Notes: generated by a model not told the origin, from the sequence alone. A DNA stretch of 64,000 nucleotides from Rugamonas brunnea (GCF_014042345.1 NZ_JACEZT010000010.1:124001-188000); one strand, 5' to 3'. Positions 1-9,659 are shown, counted from the stretch's first letter. Translations and numbers: made by a program.

Positions 1-1127
1 GTGTCGGCAGGGTTCTGCGGCAGGCGGAACAGGGTCGATGGGGCCAGGCCCAGCGCTTCACGCGCCTTGGCGGTCAGGCCGCGGCCGATGATCAGCGGAA
101 TACGGCCGCCGGCGCGCACTTCGTCGAACAGCACGTCGGACTTGACTTTGAACTCGGCGATCACGGCGCCGTTCTTCAGGGCCTTGCCTTCGTATGGACG
201 CAGCTCGACCACGTCGCCCATTTCCATCTGCGACACGTCCAGCTCGATCGGCAGCGCGCCGGCGTCTTCCATGGTGTTGTAGAAGATCGGGGCGATCTTG
301 GCGCCCAGGCACACGCCGCCGAAACGCTTGTTGGGGATGAATGGAATGTCTTCGCCGGTGAACCACAGCACCGAGTTGGTGGCCGATTTACGCGACGAGC
401 CGGTGCCCACCACGTCGCCCACGTAGGCGACCAGGTTGCCCTTGGCTTTCAGCGCTTCCAGTTGCTTGATCGGACCGACCGAGCCGGGCACGTCCGGGTT
501 GATGCCGGGACGTGGGTTCTTCAGCATGGCCAGCGCGTGCAGCGGGATGTCGGGACGGGTGGTGGCGTCCGGTGCCGGCGACAGGTCGTCGGTGTTGGTT
601 TCGCCGGAGACCTTGAACACGGTCAGGGTCAGGCTTTGCGGCACTTCAGGACGCGAGGTGAACCACTCGGCATCGGCCCACGATTGCAGCACTTCCTTGG
701 CGCGGGCGCTGCCCTTGTCGGCCAGGTCCTTGACGTCGTGGAAGTAGTCGAACATCAGCAGGGTCTTTTTCAGACCTTCGGCGGCCACGGGGCCGACCAC
801 GGCGTCGTCCAGCACGTCGATCATAGGCTTGATGTTGAAGCCGCCCAGCATGGTGCCCAGCAGGCGGGTTGCCAGTTCGCGCGAGATCAGCGGCGAGCTT
901 TCCGTGCCCTTGGACACGGCGGCCAGGAAGGCGCACTTGACCTTGGCGGCGTCGTCCACGCCGGCCGGCACGCGATTGGTGATCAGCTCGACCAGGAATT
1001 GTTCTTCACCTGCTGGCGGATTCTTCAGGAGTTCGACCAGGTCCGTGGTCTGGGCCGCGGTCAGCGGCAGCGGTGGGATGCCAAGGGATGCGCGCTCGGC
1101 GACTTGGTTGCGGTAGGCAGCTAGCAT
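1..1127 (-). CDS. acnB: Bifunctional aconitate hydratase 2 / 2-methylisocitrate dehydratase, N-terminal part
   Basis: Interconverts citrate and isocitrate in the TCA cycle; AcnB enzymes also hydrate 2-methylaconitate in propionate (methylcitrate) breakdown. The frame begins at the ATG whose complement is at 1125-1127 (MLAAYRNQVAERASLGIPP) and stays open to the window edge, giving 375 codons of a family that is normally about 860 residues, so the catalytic Fe-S part lies outside. The HEAT-like AcnB N-domain is seen (LLKNPPAGEEQFLVELITNR, then LGTMLGGFNIKPMIDVLDD), followed by the swivel domain (GDVVGTGSSRKSATNSVLWF). The gene is monocistronic as far as can be seen. A 14-bp palindrome lies about 80 bp upstream. 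Confidence is high because the N-terminal domain order is unique to AcnB and not AcnA. Confidence 0.96.
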   Translation of the reverse strand, partial: MLAAYRNQVAERASLGIPPLPLTAAQTTDLVELLKNPPAGEEQFLVELITNRVPAGVDDAAKVKCAFLAAVSKGTESSPLISRELATRLLGTMLGGFNIKPMIDVLDDAVVGPVAAEGLKKTLLMFDYFHDVKDLADKGSARAKEVLQSWADAEWFTSRPEVPQSLTLTVFKVSGETNTDDLSPAPDATTRPDIPLHALAMLKNPRPGINPDVPGSVGPIKQLEALKAKGNLVAYVGDVVGTGSSRKSATNSVLWFTGEDIPFIPNKRFGGVCLGAKIAPIFYNTMEDAGALPIELDVSQMEMGDVVELRPYEGKALKNGAVIAEFKVKSDVLFDEVRAGGRIPLIIGRGLTAKAREALGLAPSTLFRLPQNPAD

Positions 1128-1206
1128 GAAAATCTCTCAGTCAGGATAGATTGCAGGAAAAGCGGACAAGTGACCGCCAGTACTGAGCGCTATTGTACCT
1201 CAGGAA

Positions 1207-1220
1207 GTCTTATATAAGAC
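1207..1220. promoter_or_regulatory. 14-bp perfect palindrome in the acnB promoter region
   Basis: GTCTTATATAAGAC reads the same on both strands and sits 80 bp upstream of the acnB start. On the minus strand a TACAAT hexamer (1192-1197) follows it as a possible -10 box, which would place the palindrome across the -35 position. This is the layout expected for a dimeric regulator. The binding protein is not identifiable from the window. The rest of 1128-1480, about 350 bp, shows nothing else recognisable. Confidence 0.5.
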
Positions 1221-1480
1221 ATATAACACGAGACACACCGATCTTTTTTGCCACAATTTAAGCATGCAGGGCCACGCCCACAGCGAAAACACGGCGAAAC
1301 CGGGGCCGGACGGCCGCCGAACCTTGCCAGTTTTACATGAGACGAGCCGATCCGCCGGCCTTGCGGACGGGGCCGCCGTGGCCCGCCGCCCCAGGATTTC
1401 CGCTTCGTATCGTGAGCGCGCCGGCGCGGGGGCGCTGCTACGATGGGCCGTCAACTCCTGACAATCATGCAAGGACAGCA

Positions 1481-3235
1481 ATGGACGAGTTCGACTATCC
1501 ACGGCCGCAACTGGTACGCGAACAGTGGCAATCGCTGAACGGCGAATGGGAATTCGAGTTCGACGACGGGCGCGCCTACGCCCTGCCGTCCGATCCCATC
1601 CCCTGGTCGCGGCGCATCGTGGTGCCGTTCGCGCCCGAATCGGCCGCCAGCGGCATCGGCGACACCGGCTTTCATCCCGCCTGCTGGTACCGCTGCCGCT
1701 TCCACCCGGGGCCGCGCGGCGCGCGCACGCTGCTGCATTTTGGCGCCGTCGACTACCAGGCGCGGGTATGGATCAACAACCACATGGTGGCCGAGCACGA
1801 AGGCGGCCACACGGCGTTCACGGCCGACATCACCAACGAACTGGTGGACGGCGAACAGACGTTGGTGGTGCTGGTGGAGGACGACCCGGCCGACCTCGGC
1901 AAGCCGCGCGGCAAGCAGGACTGGCAACCCGATCCCCATGCGATCTGGTATCCGCGCACCACCGGGATCTGGCAGACCGTCTGGCTCGAAGCCGTGGGCC
2001 GCACGTATATCCGCCGGCTGCGCTGGACCCCGGTGTTCGATGGCTATGAACTGGGCTGCGAAGTGCTGGCCGGCGGCGACGCCTGCCCGGGCCTGACGGT
2101 CGAAGTGCGGATCTGGCACGGCGACCGGCTGCTGGCGGCCGACAGCTACCTGCTGGTGGGCCAGGAGGCGAACCGCAAGATCGCCCTGTCCGATCCCGGC
2201 ATCGACGATTCGCGCAACGAACTGCTGTGGAGCCCGGAGCGCCCGACCCTGCTGCGCGCCGAGCTCACGCTGCACAGCGACGGCCAGGTGCTCGACTTCG
2301 TGCGCTCGTACACGGCGATGCGCTCGGTGTCGATCAACCGCGACCGCTTCATGCTCAATGGCCGCCCCTATCCGCTGCGGCTGGTGCTCGACCAGGGCTA
2401 TTGGGAACAAAGCCTGATGACGGCGCCATCCGACGCGGCCCTGCGGCGCGACGTCGAACTGGCCAAGGAGATGGGCTTCAACGGCGTGCGCAAGCACCAG
2501 AAGATCGAAGACCCGCGCTACCTGTACTGGGCCGACCGGCTCGGCCTGCTGGTGTGGGAGGAAATGCCGTCCGCCTACGCGTTCACGGCGCGCGCCATGA
2601 CGCGGCTGGTGCGCGAGTGGACCGAAGCGATCGAGCGCGACTACAGCCACCCCAGCCTGATCGTCTGGGTGCCGTTCAATGAATCGTGGGGCGTGCCCAA
2701 CCTGACGGCCGTGCAGGCCCACCGCAACGCCGTCGAGGCGCTGTACCACCTGACGCGCATGCTCGACCCGACCCGCCCCGTGATCGGCAACGATGGCTGG
2801 GAAGCGTCGGCCACCGACATCCTCGGCATCCACGACTACGATCCCGACCCGGAACGGCTGCGCCAGCGCTACGAGGTGGCCGATCCGGTGCGCACCCTGT
2901 TCGACCAGCGCCGTCCCGGCGGCCGCATCCTCACGCTGGACGGCTTCCCCCACCGTGGCCAGCCCATCGTGCTGACCGAGTTCGGCGGCATCGCCTTCGA
3001 TCCGACGGCGCCGCCCCACCCCACCTGGGGCTATGCGCGCCAGAACACGGCCGAAAGCTTCCTCGAGCACTACCGGGCCCTGCTCAAGGTGGTCAACGAG
3101 ACGCCGATGTTCAGCGGCTTTTGCTACACCCAGTTCGCCGACACCTTCCAGGAGGCCAACGGCTTGCTCAAGGCCGACCGCACGCCCAAGATCCCGCTGA
3201 AGCAGATCAGCGCCGCCACCCGCAACGTACAGTAG
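1481..3235 (+). CDS. Glycoside hydrolase family 2 protein (beta-galactosidase/beta-glucuronidase-like)
   Basis: Retaining exo-glycosidase of 584 residues. Start chosen at ATG 1481, preceded by AAGGA; an open frame extends further upstream to 1337 but that stretch looks non-coding. Domain order is GH2 sugar-binding jelly roll (about 30-190, including WYRCRFHPGPRG and HEGGHTAFTADIT), Ig-like beta-sandwich (about 195-300), then the TIM barrel. The acid/base glutamate is E401 in VPFNESWG and the nucleophile is E500 in IVLTEFGGIAF, both in standard GH2 context. No signal peptide is visible, so it is probably cytoplasmic. It lies 7 bp before the fusion gene at 3243 and is almost certainly co-transcribed with it. 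Substrate (beta-galactoside, mannoside or glucuronide) cannot be told from the motifs. Confidence 0.9.
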   Translation: MDEFDYPRPQLVREQWQSLNGEWEFEFDDGRAYALPSDPIPWSRRIVVPFAPESAASGIGDTGFHPACWYRCRFHPGPRGARTLLHFGAVDYQARVWINNHMVAEHEGGHTAFTADITNELVDGEQTLVVLVEDDPADLGKPRGKQDWQPDPHAIWYPRTTGIWQTVWLEAVGRTYIRRLRWTPVFDGYELGCEVLAGGDACPGLTVEVRIWHGDRLLAADSYLLVGQEANRKIALSDPGIDDSRNELLWSPERPTLLRAELTLHSDGQVLDFVRSYTAMRSVSINRDRFMLNGRPYPLRLVLDQGYWEQSLMTAPSDAALRRDVELAKEMGFNGVRKHQKIEDPRYLYWADRLGLLVWEEMPSAYAFTARAMTRLVREWTEAIERDYSHPSLIVWVPFNESWGVPNLTAVQAHRNAVEALYHLTRMLDPTRPVIGNDGWEASATDILGIHDYDPDPERLRQRYEVADPVRTLFDQRRPGGRILTLDGFPHRGQPIVLTEFGGIAFDPTAPPHPTWGYARQNTAESFLEHYRALLKVVNETPMFSGFCYTQFADTFQEANGLLKADRTPKIPLKQISAATRNVQ

Positions 3236-3242
3236 GTGCGCC

Positions 3243-6200
3243 GTGCCGCTGCCACCATACCATCCGTTCGCGACCTTCTGGCAAGCCGGCTACGAGGGCG
3301 CCGACCACGTCAACCATGCCGGCCAGCCGCTGGACATGAACCTGACCACCGGCCACCTGGCGCGCGCGCAGGAGGACTACGCGCTGCTGGCCCCGTTCCG
3401 CATCGGCACGGTGCGCGAATCGATAGGTTGGCGGCTGACCGAGCATGACGGCCGCTTCGATTTCTCGCCCCTGCTGCCGCGCCTGGAGGCGGCGCGCGCG
3501 CTGGGCGTGCAAAGCGGCTGGACCTTCTGCCACTACGGCTGGCCCGACGACGTCGACCTGTTCAGCGACGATTTCGTGCCGCGCTTCGTGCGCTTTTGCC
3601 GCGCGGCGGCGCGCTTCCTGGCCCCGTGGCTGGGCGAGCAGCCGCTCTACTCGCCCGTCAACGAACTGTCGTTCATGGCCTGGGGCCTGTCCGTGCACAT
3701 GTTCAAATGCCGCAATATGGACCACCCGCAAGCCGGGGAACTGGGCAAGCGGCAGCTGGTGCACGCCTCCATCGCCGCCATCGACGCCATCCGCGAGATC
3801 AGCCCCGGCGCCCGCTTCCTCCAGTGCGATCCGCTGATCCACGTGATCGCCCCGCGCGACCGGCCGGACTGGGCGGCGCAGGCGGCCGGCTGGAGCGCGT
3901 CGCAGTTCGAGGCGCTGGACATGCTGTGCGGCCGGGTCGCGCCGGAACTGGGCGGGGATCCGCGCTACCTGGACCTGATCGGCGCCAACTACTACCACAG
4001 CAACCAATGGGAAAGCGGCACCAACCTGCGCCTGTGGTGGCACCTGGACGACCCGCGCCGGCGGCCGTTGTGGGAGCTGCTGCTGGACCTGCACCGGCGC
4101 TACGGCAAGCCGGTGGTGCTGGCCGAAACCAGCCATGTGGGCAGCGGGCGCGGCACCTGGATACGGGAAATGGCTGAGCAAGTGCTGATGGCGCGCGAAC
4201 GCGGCGCCGACGTGCGCGGCCTGTGCCTGTATCCGGCCATCGACCGTCCCGACTGGGACGACGCCGCGCACTGGCACCGCAGCGGCTTGTGGGAGCCCGA
4301 CCACGGCGGCGCCGATCCGCTGGCCCGCGTGCTGGTGCCGCCCTACGCCACCGCCTTGCAGCAAGCGATCGGGCTGACCGACAGCCTGTGCCACACCGAG
4401 GAGAACACCATGCGAACGTTGATCGTCTTTTGCCACCTGCGCTGGGATTTCGTGTACCAGCGTCCGCAACAACTGCTCACCCGGCTGGCCCGGCATTACA
4501 AGATCGTGTTCGTGGAGGAGCCCGTGTACGAGGAAGGCGAGGCGCACATGGTCAGCTCCCGCCCGGCGCCCAACCTGACCGTGTGCCAACCGCACACGCC
4601 CGTGCGCGCCATTGGTTTCCACGACCAGCAGATCCCCGTGCTGCAACCGCTGGTGGCGGCGCTGGCGCCACCCGGCGAGCCGGTGCTGGCCTGGTTCTAC
4701 ACGCCGATGGCGCTGCCGCTGCTGCAAGGCTTGCAGACATCGCTGGTGGTGTACGACTGCATGGACGAACTGAGCGCGTTCAGCAACGCGCCCCGGCAAT
4801 TGCTGCAACGCGAGACGGCGCTGCTCAGCATGGCCGATCTGGTCTTCACGGGCGGCCCCAGCCTGTATGAAGCCAAGCGCACGCGCCATGCCAACGCCCA
4901 CTGCTTCCCCAGCAGCGTGGATGCCGTGCATTTCGAACAGGCGCGCGACCGCGGCAACCACCATCCGCTGCACGACGACATCCCGCGGCCCCGGCTCGGC
5001 TTTTTCGGCGTCATCGACGAGCGCTTCGACGCCGCCCTGATCGCCGCCATCGCCGACGCCCATCCCGAGTGGCAACTGGTGCTGGTGGGCCCCGTGCTCA
5101 AGATTGACCCGGCCACCCTGCCCCAGCGCCAGAATGTCCACTACCTGGGCCAGCAATCGTACAAGGCCCTGCCCCAGTTGCTGGCCGGCTGGGACGTGTG
5201 CCTGCTGCCGTTCGCGCTGAACGAGGCTACGCGCTTCATCAGCCCGACCAAGGTGCTCGAATACATGGCGGCCGAGCTGCCCGTGGTCAGCACCGCCATC
5301 CGCGACGTCGAGCAACCGTATGGCCACCTGGTCGCCATCGGCCATGACCATGGCGAATTCATCGCCCATTGCGAAGCGGCGCTGGCGCGCACGACCGCCG
5401 AGGCCGAGGCGTCGGCGGCGGCCATGCGGGCCGTGGTCGCCAGCACCTCATGGGATGCGACGGCCGAAAGCATGGCCGCCTTGATGGCGCAAACGCCACC
5501 GGGCGGCAAGGCGGCCCGGCTGGATGGTGCGGACGGCCCCGCCGCCGACGGCAACGCGGCCGATGGCCCCGGCCCGGCAACGCTCAACCCCACGCGCGCC
5601 AGCCGCCGCGCCTACGACAGCATCGTGATCGGCGGTGGGCCAACGGGCCTGTCGGCGGCCTACCATGCGGGACCCGGCAACCTGCTGCTGGAACGCAACG
5701 CGAGCGTGGGCGGCTGCTGCCGTTCGCTGCACGACGGCGGCTTCACGTTCGACCATGCCGGCCACATCATGTTCTCCAACGATCCCTACGTGCAGGCGCT
5801 GTACGACAAGCTGCTGGGCGACAACCAGCACTGGCAGATGCGCGAAGCGTGGATCTACAGCAAGGGCGTGCACACGCGTTATCCGTTCCAGGGTGCGCTG
5901 CACGGCTTGCCGCCGGACGTGATCAAGGAATGCATCCTGGGTGCGATCGAGGCCCGCTACGGCGGCCCGCAGGCGCCGGCCTGCGCCAGCGGCGCCGTCG
6001 ACGATTGCTGCGCCGACGGCAGCGCGGGCGTGGCCAGCGCCGGCCCACAGGCGCGGGCGCGCGCCACGGACAGCTTCGAACAGTTCATTTACCAGGTCTG
6101 GGGCGCCGGCATTGCCCGCCACTTCGCGATTCCGTACAACCGCAAGCTGTGGACGGTGCCGCTGGACCAGATGGAAACATCATGGCTGGGCGGGCGGGTG

Positions 6201-7019
6201 CCGTTGCCGGACCTGGCCGAGATCATCGAAGGCGCGCTGCGGCCCGTGCCACGGCCGATGGGTCCCAACGCGCGCTTTGGCTACCCGCGCCAGGGCGGCT
6301 TCCAGGCGCTGATGAACGGCTTCCTGCCGCTGATCCGGGGCAATATCGAATTGAACGCGGATGTGGCGCAGGTGCTGCCGGAAAAACACCTGGTGACGCT
6401 GGCCGATGGCCGCCGCTACCGCTACGGCCACCTGGTGAGCACCATGCCGCTGCCGGAACTGGTCAAGTTATTGGGACGGACGGCCACGCCCGAGGTCCGG
6501 GCCGCCGCGCGCGGCCTGCGCCACGTGTCCATCCGCTGCGTCAACATCGGCATCGCCCGCGCCGCCGTGACAGACAAGCACTGGATCTACTACCCCGAGG
6601 ACAGCATCTTCCACCGCATCTTCGTGCAGGGCAACGCCAGCCCGGCCTGCAATCCGCCCGGCGGGTTCGGCTTCACCTGCGAGATTTCCTACTCGCCCTG
6701 GAAGCCTTTGCCGCTGGACGGCCCGGCCCTCGTCCAGCGCTGCATAGCCGACGCCATCAAGGTCGGCTTCATGCGCAGCGATGACCGGGTGCTGGTGGCC
6801 AATCAGGTCGACATTCCCGTCGCCTACGTGGTGTACGACCACCAGCGCGCGCACAACGTGAACGTCGTGCGCGACTGGCTGGCGCGCCACGACATCCTGC
6901 TGGCCGGACGCTACAGCGAATGGGAGTATTACAACTCCGACCATGCTTTCCTGGCCGGCAAGCGCGCAGCCGAACAGATCGACCAGTTGCGCAGCCAGCG
7001 CGCACCGCGCGCATCATGA
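3243..7019 (+). CDS. Three-domain fusion: clan GH-A glycosidase-like + GT4-type glycosyltransferase + UDP-galactopyranose-mutase-like flavoprotein
   Basis: A single uninterrupted frame of 1258 residues. Residues 1-388 resemble family 1-type glycosidases (NELSFMAW near 142 and VVLAETSHVGS near 292 could supply the two catalytic glutamates). Residues 390-753 are a GT-B glycosyltransferase opening with MRTLIVFCHLRWDFVYQRPQ and carrying the donor-site signature PTKVLEYMA. An Ala/Gly/Pro-rich linker (about 754-788) leads to an FAD domain starting IVIGGGPTGLSAAYHAG (near 795) and resembling UDP-galactopyranose mutase/protoporphyrinogen-oxidase-like amine oxidases (FDHAGHIMFS, KLWTVPLDQMETSWL). A low-complexity insert sits near 907-944. 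GAGGAG (4398-4403) with 6-nt spacing precedes an in-frame ATG at 4410, so the transferase-mutase half may also be made separately. Inferred role: building a surface or storage glycan, perhaps with galactofuranose. Exact substrates are unknown. Confidence 0.8.
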   Translation: MPLPPYHPFATFWQAGYEGADHVNHAGQPLDMNLTTGHLARAQEDYALLAPFRIGTVRESIGWRLTEHDGRFDFSPLLPRLEAARALGVQSGWTFCHYGWPDDVDLFSDDFVPRFVRFCRAAARFLAPWLGEQPLYSPVNELSFMAWGLSVHMFKCRNMDHPQAGELGKRQLVHASIAAIDAIREISPGARFLQCDPLIHVIAPRDRPDWAAQAAGWSASQFEALDMLCGRVAPELGGDPRYLDLIGANYYHSNQWESGTNLRLWWHLDDPRRRPLWELLLDLHRRYGKPVVLAETSHVGSGRGTWIREMAEQVLMARERGADVRGLCLYPAIDRPDWDDAAHWHRSGLWEPDHGGADPLARVLVPPYATALQQAIGLTDSLCHTEENTMRTLIVFCHLRWDFVYQRPQQLLTRLARHYKIVFVEEPVYEEGEAHMVSSRPAPNLTVCQPHTPVRAIGFHDQQIPVLQPLVAALAPPGEPVLAWFYTPMALPLLQGLQTSLVVYDCMDELSAFSNAPRQLLQRETALLSMADLVFTGGPSLYEAKRTRHANAHCFPSSVDAVHFEQARDRGNHHPLHDDIPRPRLGFFGVIDERFDAALIAAIADAHPEWQLVLVGPVLKIDPATLPQRQNVHYLGQQSYKALPQLLAGWDVCLLPFALNEATRFISPTKVLEYMAAELPVVSTAIRDVEQPYGHLVAIGHDHGEFIAHCEAALARTTAEAEASAAAMRAVVASTSWDATAESMAALMAQTPPGGKAARLDGADGPAADGNAADGPGPATLNPTRASRRAYDSIVIGGGPTGLSAAYHAGPGNLLLERNASVGGCCRSLHDGGFTFDHAGHIMFSNDPYVQALYDKLLGDNQHWQMREAWIYSKGVHTRYPFQGALHGLPPDVIKECILGAIEARYGGPQAPACASGAVDDCCADGSAGVASAGPQARARATDSFEQFIYQVWGAGIARHFAIPYNRKLWTVPLDQMETSWLGGRVPLPDLAEIIEGALRPVPRPMGPNARFGYPRQGGFQALMNGFLPLIRGNIELNADVAQVLPEKHLVTLADGRRYRYGHLVSTMPLPELVKLLGRTATPEVRAAARGLRHVSIRCVNIGIARAAVTDKHWIYYPEDSIFHRIFVQGNASPACNPPGGFGFTCEISYSPWKPLPLDGPALVQRCIADAIKVGFMRSDDRVLVANQVDIPVAYVVYDHQRAHNVNVVRDWLARHDILLAGRYSEWEYYNSDHAFLAGKRAAEQIDQLRSQRAPRAS

Positions 7020-7105
7020 GTCCACGTCATGCGTACGCATCATGCGCACACGCTGTGCACGCCGGGCGCATGACGGTCGCGTAACGAGCACAACATGATC
7101 ACACC

Positions 7106-7471
7106 ATGAGCAAGTCCGTGAAATGGCGCAAGCGGCCGCGCAACAAGGATTACCCGGCCGCCGAGGCTTACCTGGCCCTCATCGTGGGTCCGGCGCGGGC
7201 GCGCGCCCTGGGGCGGCGGCTGCGTGCGGCAAAACTGCGTCAGTTGCCGGCCCGCGACATCCTGCGCGCTTCGCGCACGCCGATGTCGGAAGTGCGCGCC
7301 TTCGATTGGGTACGGCAGAACAAGGACATCAGGAAAGGACGGCGATTCGCGCCCTTGCTGCTGGTGTGCGACAGCCAGAGCGGGAAACTGATCGTGGCCG
7401 ACGGCTTTCACCGCCTGTGCGCCGCCTTCGCACAGGACCAGAACGCGACAGTGCCGTTCAAGCTCGCCTGA
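7106..7471 (+). CDS. Small basic protein with ParB/sulfiredoxin-like fold motif, function unknown
   Basis: A 121-residue protein rich in Arg and Lys at the N-terminus (VKWRKRPRNK). The C-terminal half holds PLLLV followed by GKLIVADGFHRLCAAF, which resembles the nucleotide-binding core of ParB N-terminal and sulfiredoxin-like domains, where a G-x-H-R or G-E-R-R motif binds the nucleotide phosphates. There is no membrane segment or signal peptide. It lacks a clear Shine-Dalgarno sequence and stands alone, 86 bp after the fusion gene and convergent with the catalase gene. The 12-bp palindrome ATGCGTACGCAT at 7029-7040 lies in the upstream gap. ParB partition function is unlikely at this length; no function is assigned. 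Confidence 0.65.
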   Translation: MSKSVKWRKRPRNKDYPAAEAYLALIVGPARARALGRRLRAAKLRQLPARDILRASRTPMSEVRAFDWVRQNKDIRKGRRFAPLLLVCDSQSGKLIVADGFHRLCAAFAQDQNATVPFKLA

Positions 7472-7569
7472 ACCGCCGCTGACCAAACCGGTATGCCATC
7501 AGACGCTAGTCGGATCGCCCATCTAACGCGTGGCCCGTTGGCCATCTGCCACGCGCTGGGGGTTGGCCA

Positions 7570-9645
7570 TCACACGCGCGGCGGATCAGTCTCGCGCTGA
7601 TAGGCGCGATGGCCGGCCAAGGCGACCAGGAAGGCGTTCAACGTGGCGTCATCATTGGCATGCGCGGCGACCAGCAAGGCAGGGTCGGAACGTGCGCTGC
7701 CAGAGTCCACGGGCAGGCTGGCCGCCGCCAGCAACGCTGCCCCGCCACCCCACGCGTACATCGGCTTGCAATGGCGAAACTGCTGGCGCAGGAATTCCAA
7801 CGCCTGTCCCGCGCCAGCCAAGGTGCCACGCTGGGCGCCATCGGGCACGATCACGGCGTCAAACAGCACCGACGGCGCCGATTCAAGCGTGAGGTCGGGC
7901 TCGATGCTGTCGGCGCCGGCCACGGCGCAGGGCCCCAGCCGGGCAGCCACCAGCAGCGGCACCGCCCGCGCTCGCAACAAGGCCGCACAGACGGCGCGCA
8001 CCCCGGCACCATCGACGCCCTCGCCCACCAGGATCGCCACGCGCCGCGTGGCGGCCCCGGTCGTGCCGGGCCGCGCCAGCAGCGACAGCGCCGGTGACGG
8101 CGCGTAGGGCGGCGGCGGCGCAAGATCGCCCAGTGGCGCGGCGGCCGGCACTTCCATGCCCAGCCCTTCGGCCACCGTGGCGGCCAGGTCGGGCGCCACA
8201 CGTACGAGGTGGGCGACCACGCGCGCGCGCACGGCCAGCGTTTTCACCTTGCTCAACTCAAAGCGGAACGCCTGCGCGATGTGCGCCTGCTCGGGCGGCG
8301 TCTGGCTCTCATAGAACAGCCGCGCCTGGGCATAGTGTTCGGCGAAGCTGGCCGGCTTGCCGCGCACCTTGTCCTCGTTGACATGCTCGGGGTAAGACTG
8401 GAAACCACGCGCCCCGGCCTGGAACGGACAGCCGCCGCCCAGCGAATTAGGCTCGTAGCTGACGCGGCCGCGATCGACGGCCTGCCGGTGCATGCCGTCG
8501 CGCTGGTTGTTGTGCACCGGGCTCTGCGGCGCGTTGATGGGCAGTTCGTGGAAATTGGGGCCGCCCAGGCGCGACAGCTGCGTGTCGAGGTAGGAATGGA
8601 CACGCCCTTGCAGCAGCGGATCGTTGCTGAAATCAATGCCCGGCACCACATTGGCGGGACAGAATGCCACCTGCTCGGTCTCGGCAAAGAAATTGTCGGG
8701 ATTGCGGTTCAGGGTCATGCGGCCCACGACGCGCACCGGCAACCACTCCTCCGGTATCAGCTTGGTGGGATCGAGCACGTCGAATGGAAACTGGCTGGCC
8801 TGTTCTTCGGTGAACACTTGCACGCCCAGTTCCCACTGCGGGTAGGCGCCGGCCTCGATCGCTTCCCACAGGTCGCGCCGGTGAAAATCGGGGTCGGCGC
8901 TCATGAGTTTGGACGCCTCGTCCCACACCAGTGCGTGGGTGCCGGCCAGCGGGTTCCAGTGGAACTTGCAAAACACCGACGCGCCCGCCGCATTCACCAG
9001 CCGGAATGTATGCACGCCGAAGCCTTGCATCATGCGGTAGCTGCGCGGGATGGCGCGGTCCGACATCTGCCACAGCAGCATATGGGTCGATTCCGGCGTC
9101 AGCGAGACGAAATCCCAGAAGGTGTCGTGTGCGCTGGACGCCTGCGGCATCGCGTGATGCGGTTCCGGCTTGACGGCATGCACGAGGTCCGGGAATTTCA
9201 TCGCATCCTGGATGAAGAACACGGGCATGTTATTGCCCACCAAATCCCAGTTGCCCTCGTCCGTATAGAACTTGACGGCGAAGCCGCGCACGTCGCGCGC
9301 CGTGTCGGCCGAGCCGCGCTCGCCGGCCACGTTGGAAAACCGCGCGAACACGGGCGTGACTTTGCCGGCGCCCTGGAACGGCGCGGCGCGGGTCAGGTCG
9401 GCCAGATCGGCGTAGCACTCAAACCAGCCATGGGCGCCCGCACCGCGCGCGTGGACCACCCGTTCCGGTATGCGCTCATGGTCGAAATGAGTGATCTTCT
9501 CGCGCAGGATGAAGTCTTCCAGCACGGTCGGACCGCGCAGGCCGATCTTCAGCGAGTTCTGGTTATCGGCGAGCGGCACGCCCTGGTTGGTCGTCAATGG
9601 CTGATCCGTACTATCGACGGCGCCTTTCCTGCTCTGGTCGCTCAT
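7570..9645 (-). CDS. katE: Large-subunit (HPII-type) monofunctional catalase with DJ-1/PfpI-like C-terminal domain
   Basis: Disproportionates hydrogen peroxide; 691 residues, the length of clade 2 catalases, compared with about 480-500 for small-subunit enzymes. Active-site His65 ([12 protein letters not shown]) and Asn138 ([11 protein letters not shown]) and the proximal tyrosine in [12 protein letters not shown] are present. From about residue 545 an extra flavodoxin-like domain begins ([16 protein letters not shown]), typical of HPII. GGAGGG precedes ATG 9643-9645. A small basic protein gene (stop at 9660) and a KGG-type gene lie just upstream on the same strand, so this looks like a stationary-phase or general-stress operon. 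The cofactor is heme, probably heme d. Identification is firm. Confidence 0.95.
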   Translation of the reverse strand: MSDQSRKGAVDSTDQPLTTNQGVPLADNQNSLKIGLRGPTVLEDFILREKITHFDHERIPERVVHARGAGAHGWFECYADLADLTRAAPFQGAGKVTPVFARFSNVAGERGSADTARDVRGFAVKFYTDEGNWDLVGNNMPVFFIQDAMKFPDLVHAVKPEPHHAMPQASSAHDTFWDFVSLTPESTHMLLWQMSDRAIPRSYRMMQGFGVHTFRLVNAAGASVFCKFHWNPLAGTHALVWDEASKLMSADPDFHRRDLWEAIEAGAYPQWELGVQVFTEEQASQFPFDVLDPTKLIPEEWLPVRVVGRMTLNRNPDNFFAETEQVAFCPANVVPGIDFSNDPLLQGRVHSYLDTQLSRLGGPNFHELPINAPQSPVHNNQRDGMHRQAVDRGRVSYEPNSLGGGCPFQAGARGFQSYPEHVNEDKVRGKPASFAEHYAQARLFYESQTPPEQAHIAQAFRFELSKVKTLAVRARVVAHLVRVAPDLAATVAEGLGMEVPAAAPLGDLAPPPPYAPSPALSLLARPGTTGAATRRVAILVGEGVDGAGVRAVCAALLRARAVPLLVAARLGPCAVAGADSIEPDLTLESAPSVLFDAVIVPDGAQRGTLAGAGQALEFLRQQFRHCKPMYAWGGGAALLAAASLPVDSGSARSDPALLVAAHANDDATLNAFLVALAGHRAYQRETDPPRV

Positions 9646-9659
9646 CGTGCCCTCCGGCG

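Noticed and set aside
1451..3070. 539-codon minus-strand frame over the GH2 gene
   Set aside because: No ribosome binding site or motif; opposite strand has E401/E500 catalytic motifs.
3207..5369. 720-codon open frame on the minus strand opposite the GH2/fusion genes
   Set aside because: His/Gln/Arg-rich translation without any family motif; typical antisense shadow of GC-rich codons. The plus-strand genes carry catalytic motifs.
7029..7040. 12-bp palindrome ATGCGTACGCAT before the ParB-like gene
   Set aside because: Contains the common GCGTACGC core and lies among other CATGCGC-type words; no promoter context to support an operator.
7527..7555. Hairpin CGCGTGGC/GCCACGCG between the ParB-like gene and katE
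   Set aside because: 8-bp stem with a 13-nt loop and no U-tract on either strand; not convincing as terminator.
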